From positions 1 through 33,433 of the forward strand of contig JAEZCT010000025.1 in NCBI GenBank assembly GCA_023433405.1: 33,433 nt of DNA, read 5' to 3'. Each line of letters opens with the position of its first letter. The stretch's first letter is position 1. The notes below the pieces were generated by a model. The model was not told where the DNA came from, searched no databases, and worked only from the letters and a program-made list of their open reading frames with translations. Source of the stretch: Bacillota bacterium. Lineage in GTDB: Bacteria > Bacillota > Clostridia > Oscillospirales > Ruminococcaceae. Made by a program: the position numbers and the translations under genes. Shown here piece after piece: positions 32,104 to 33,433 of the stretch.

Positions 32104-32649
32104 TTAGCGCTCTGTTTTTCGATGCAGCACATAGCAGGGGTGAAAAAGCCCTGTGGGCTCGTAAAACCGTTCCCCAATCGGCTCAAATCCCAGCCGTTTT
32201 AGCAGCTTTTGAGAGCCGCTGTTATCGGGGTGATGCCCGGCATACAGTCTATCCGCCTTACCCATGGCAAAAAACTCCTTAATCACAGCGGTGGCTGCCT
32301 CCGACGCATACCCCTTGCCCCAGAATTTTTTGCGCAGATGAAAACCGATTTCATAGCCCTGCTCCTCCCCCTGAAAGGGGCGCACCCCACAGCAACCAAT
32401 CAGCTCTCCTGTTTCCAGCGCAAAGAACGGCCAGTACTGCATGTTGAATTTAATCAGATTATCTATTTCTGTATATAGTCTTTTGACAATCTCCTGCTCG
32501 GTAAACCTGCCCTCGGCGCAGATGTACTTGCTTACCGCGTCCTCACCCCACAACTGCTTTGCGAGAGCGACATCCTCCCGTGTCCAGCGGCGAAAGCCGG
32601 TACGCGGGGTCTTTAGGAAGTATGAAGGCAAGTTGTCTTGTGTTACCAC
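32104..32649 (-). CDS. GNAT N-acetyltransferase, RimJ/RimL-like
   Basis: GTG at 32649 follows AAGGAG with 6 nt between. The 181-residue protein has TPRTGFRRWTREDVALAKQL near the start, FFALETGELIGCCGVRP as the central strands, the acetyl-CoA loop KKFWGKGYASEAATAVI and HHPDNSGSQKLLKRLGFEPIGE at the end, all typical of the RimJ/RimL-type Acetyltransf_3 group. Members acetylate ribosomal-protein N-termini, antibiotics or small amines; the acceptor cannot be read here. It stands alone between the tRNA genes. An 11-bp inverted repeat lies 20 bp upstream. Confidence 0.85.
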   Translation of the reverse strand: MVTQDNLPSYFLKTPRTGFRRWTREDVALAKQLWGEDAVSKYICAEGRFTEQEIVKRLYTEIDNLIKFNMQYWPFFALETGELIGCCGVRPFQGEEQGYEIGFHLRKKFWGKGYASEAATAVIKEFFAMGKADRLYAGHHPDNSGSQKLLKRLGFEPIGERFYEPTGLFHPCYVLHRKTER

Positions 32650-32668
32650 TGGTTTCTCCTTTTGACGT

Positions 32669-32703
32669 AATACTTATCCCGCTTTTAATGCAGGATAAGT
32701 ATT
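32669..32703. promoter_or_regulatory. 11-bp perfect inverted repeat upstream of the GNAT gene
   Basis: AATACTTATCC (32669-32679) and GGATAAGTATT (32693-32703) are separated by 13 bp. No T tract follows on the minus strand; instead the ribosome binding site comes next. It may be an operator or a leader hairpin. Confidence 0.4.
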
Positions 32704-32719
32704 AGGCCTGTAACCTGTT

Positions 32720-32830
32720 ATAGTAATATCCGATTTAAAAGTGCATAATGCAAAATAATGCAATGCCTTGTTTTATGGGTCTTTATGCGGATTTTTATTT
32801 GCAATGAAATATGGTTTATCGGAGTATCCC
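32720..32830 (-). repeat. Degenerate module M element
   Basis: TAGTAATATCCGATTTAAAA at the left matches the B end, TTATGGGTCTTTATGCGGAT, then TTTTTAT, matches the A-side arm, and TATCGGAGTATCCCCC may be the remains of the A end. The middle contains unrelated bases. Confidence 0.6.
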
Positions 32831-32863
32831 CCTTAACCCGGCTTCATAAACCTCGTGTTCGGT

Positions 32864-33162
32864 CGGCTTTTAGGGAATCATCATCAAGTTGATGGAACGT
32901 CGGCTCCCGCACCGACAGGCGGCTTACTTTTCTTGTTCGAGAAAAGTAAGCAATTTAAAAAGCGCAGGGACACCCTGCACCCAGCTCAAAGCAAGGGCAA
33001 ACGAAGCATGACCTTTGTGATGAAGAACCTTCGGCAAAATCCTGATGCCCCCCGTATTTTGCCCTTGCTTTTCGCCCTGGTCTGTAGTTCTTCCTTTTTT
33101 CCCACACCTGCCACACAAGACTATTTTGGTGCTAGGGTTACTACCGGGGATACTCGATTATA
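32864..33162 (+). repeat. Dispersed L-R repeat, right copy
   Basis: This is the second full copy of the element at 1-380, without the 89-bp insertion. Module L has GTCGGC/ACCGAC and GCTTACTTTTC/GAAAAGTAAGC hairpins. Module R has CCTTCGGCAAAATCCTG through to GGGGATACTCGATTATA. It is in the same orientation as the left copy, so recombination between them could delete about 32.9 kb. No gene is seen from 32650 to 33306. Confidence 0.88.
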
Positions 33163-33266
33163 ACACACTTCATTGTACAAGTTTTCATATTAAAACACAA
33201 GTTTTTTACAAAAATAACAATAATAAAGGCCGGGCAAGAGGATTGCGTTCCCGGAAAAGAATAAGT

Positions 33267-33307
33267 AAAAAAAGAACGTCCCTTAACCACAGTTAAGGGA
33301 CGTTCTT
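33267..33307 (-). terminator. tRNA-Gly terminator
   Basis: AAGAACGTCCCTTAAC pairs perfectly over 16 bp with GTTAAGGGACGTTCTT around a four-base loop. On the minus strand seven T residues follow directly. The stem begins at the end of the tRNA's CCA. Confidence 0.95.
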
Positions 33308-33382
33308 GGAGCGGGTTACGAGGTTCGAACTCGCTACCTCCACCTTGGCAAGGTGGCGCTCTACCAAATGAGCTAAACCCGC
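33307..33382 (-). tRNA. tRNA-Gly (GCC)
   Basis: On the minus strand: acceptor GCGGGTT/AACCCGC with discriminator T and encoded CCA, D-arm AGCTCATTTGGTAGAGC, anticodon stem CCACC/GGTGG with loop TTGCCAA (anticodon GCC), T-arm GCGAGTTCGAACCTCGT. Confidence 0.98.
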
Positions 33383-33384
33383 AC

Positions 33385-33416
33385 AATTTGCTATAAGCAA
33401 ACGGCTATAGCAAATT
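33385..33416. repeat. Inverted repeat upstream of tRNA-Gly
   Basis: AATTTGCTATA and TATAGCAAATT form an 11-bp perfect inverted repeat with a 10-base spacer, just before the tRNA's 5' end. It may be a processing hairpin in a longer tRNA transcript. Confidence 0.45.
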
Positions 33417-33418
33417 CT

Positions 33419-33433
33419 ACCTGGTGCTTCCGG
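33419..33433 (-). tRNA. Possible 3' end of another tRNA, cut by the window edge
   Basis: On the minus strand the window opens with CCGGAAGCACCA, which has the form of an acceptor 3' strand ending in an encoded CCA. Too little is present to identify the tRNA. Confidence 0.25.

Overview
The window looks like a chromosomal segment of a Gram-positive, fairly GC-rich clostridium, probably Oscillospirales-like. The grounds are strong GGAGG-type ribosome binding sites with occasional TTG/GTG starts, class B-type sortases, a complete FabK-type FAS II plus acetyl-CoA carboxylase locus in a streptococcal-like order, and tRNAs with encoded CCA. The assignment is inferred from gene content only; no rRNA or species marker is present.

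Layout. 1-442: a multi-hairpin dispersed repeat. 443-2493: a LeuB-like protein (minus) that has lost its catalytic and metal-binding residues, divergent from an XRE regulator. 2845-5466: valS with its own promoter and terminator. 5608-7156: two overlapping genes that share a DUF2087-type domain, one an HTH regulator and the other an acetyltransferase fusion. 7684-11321: three consecutive sortases, two with lipoprotein signal peptides. 11556-22447: fatty acid synthesis, with fabD on the minus strand and fabH-fabK-fabG-fabF-accB-fabZ-accC-accD-accA-acpP on the plus strand. 22698-23867: an alpha/beta hydrolase and ppnP. 24149-27624: araB-araA (minus) with an AraR-like operator. 28034-30754: hflK-hflC and a small membrane protein (minus). 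31163-31579: a double-Mop molybdate-binding protein. 31838-33382: tRNA-Cys, a GNAT acetyltransferase and tRNA-Gly (all minus).

How the genes work together. AccABCD makes malonyl-CoA, FabD loads it on AcpP, FabH starts the chain, and FabF/FabG/FabZ/FabK elongate it. The 17-bp spacer of the main FAS promoter is filled by a FapR-like sequence, and a related sequence lies in front of divergent fabD, so one regulator could control both units. AraB and AraA convert L-arabinose to ribulose 5-phosphate. The sortases should attach proteins to the cell surface, but no substrate is visible here.

The most unusual content is a modular repeat family. A roughly 105-bp AT-rich hairpin element (module M) occurs about seven times plus remnants. 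In most cases one particular end touches the stop codon of the gene upstream, in the same orientation as that gene, and in ppnP it supplies the last five codons. Module M is often joined at a conserved junction to a second repeat (module R). Module R is joined instead to a different multi-hairpin module (L) at the two ends of the window. Second in interest are the lipoprotein-type sortases and the degenerate LeuB homologue.
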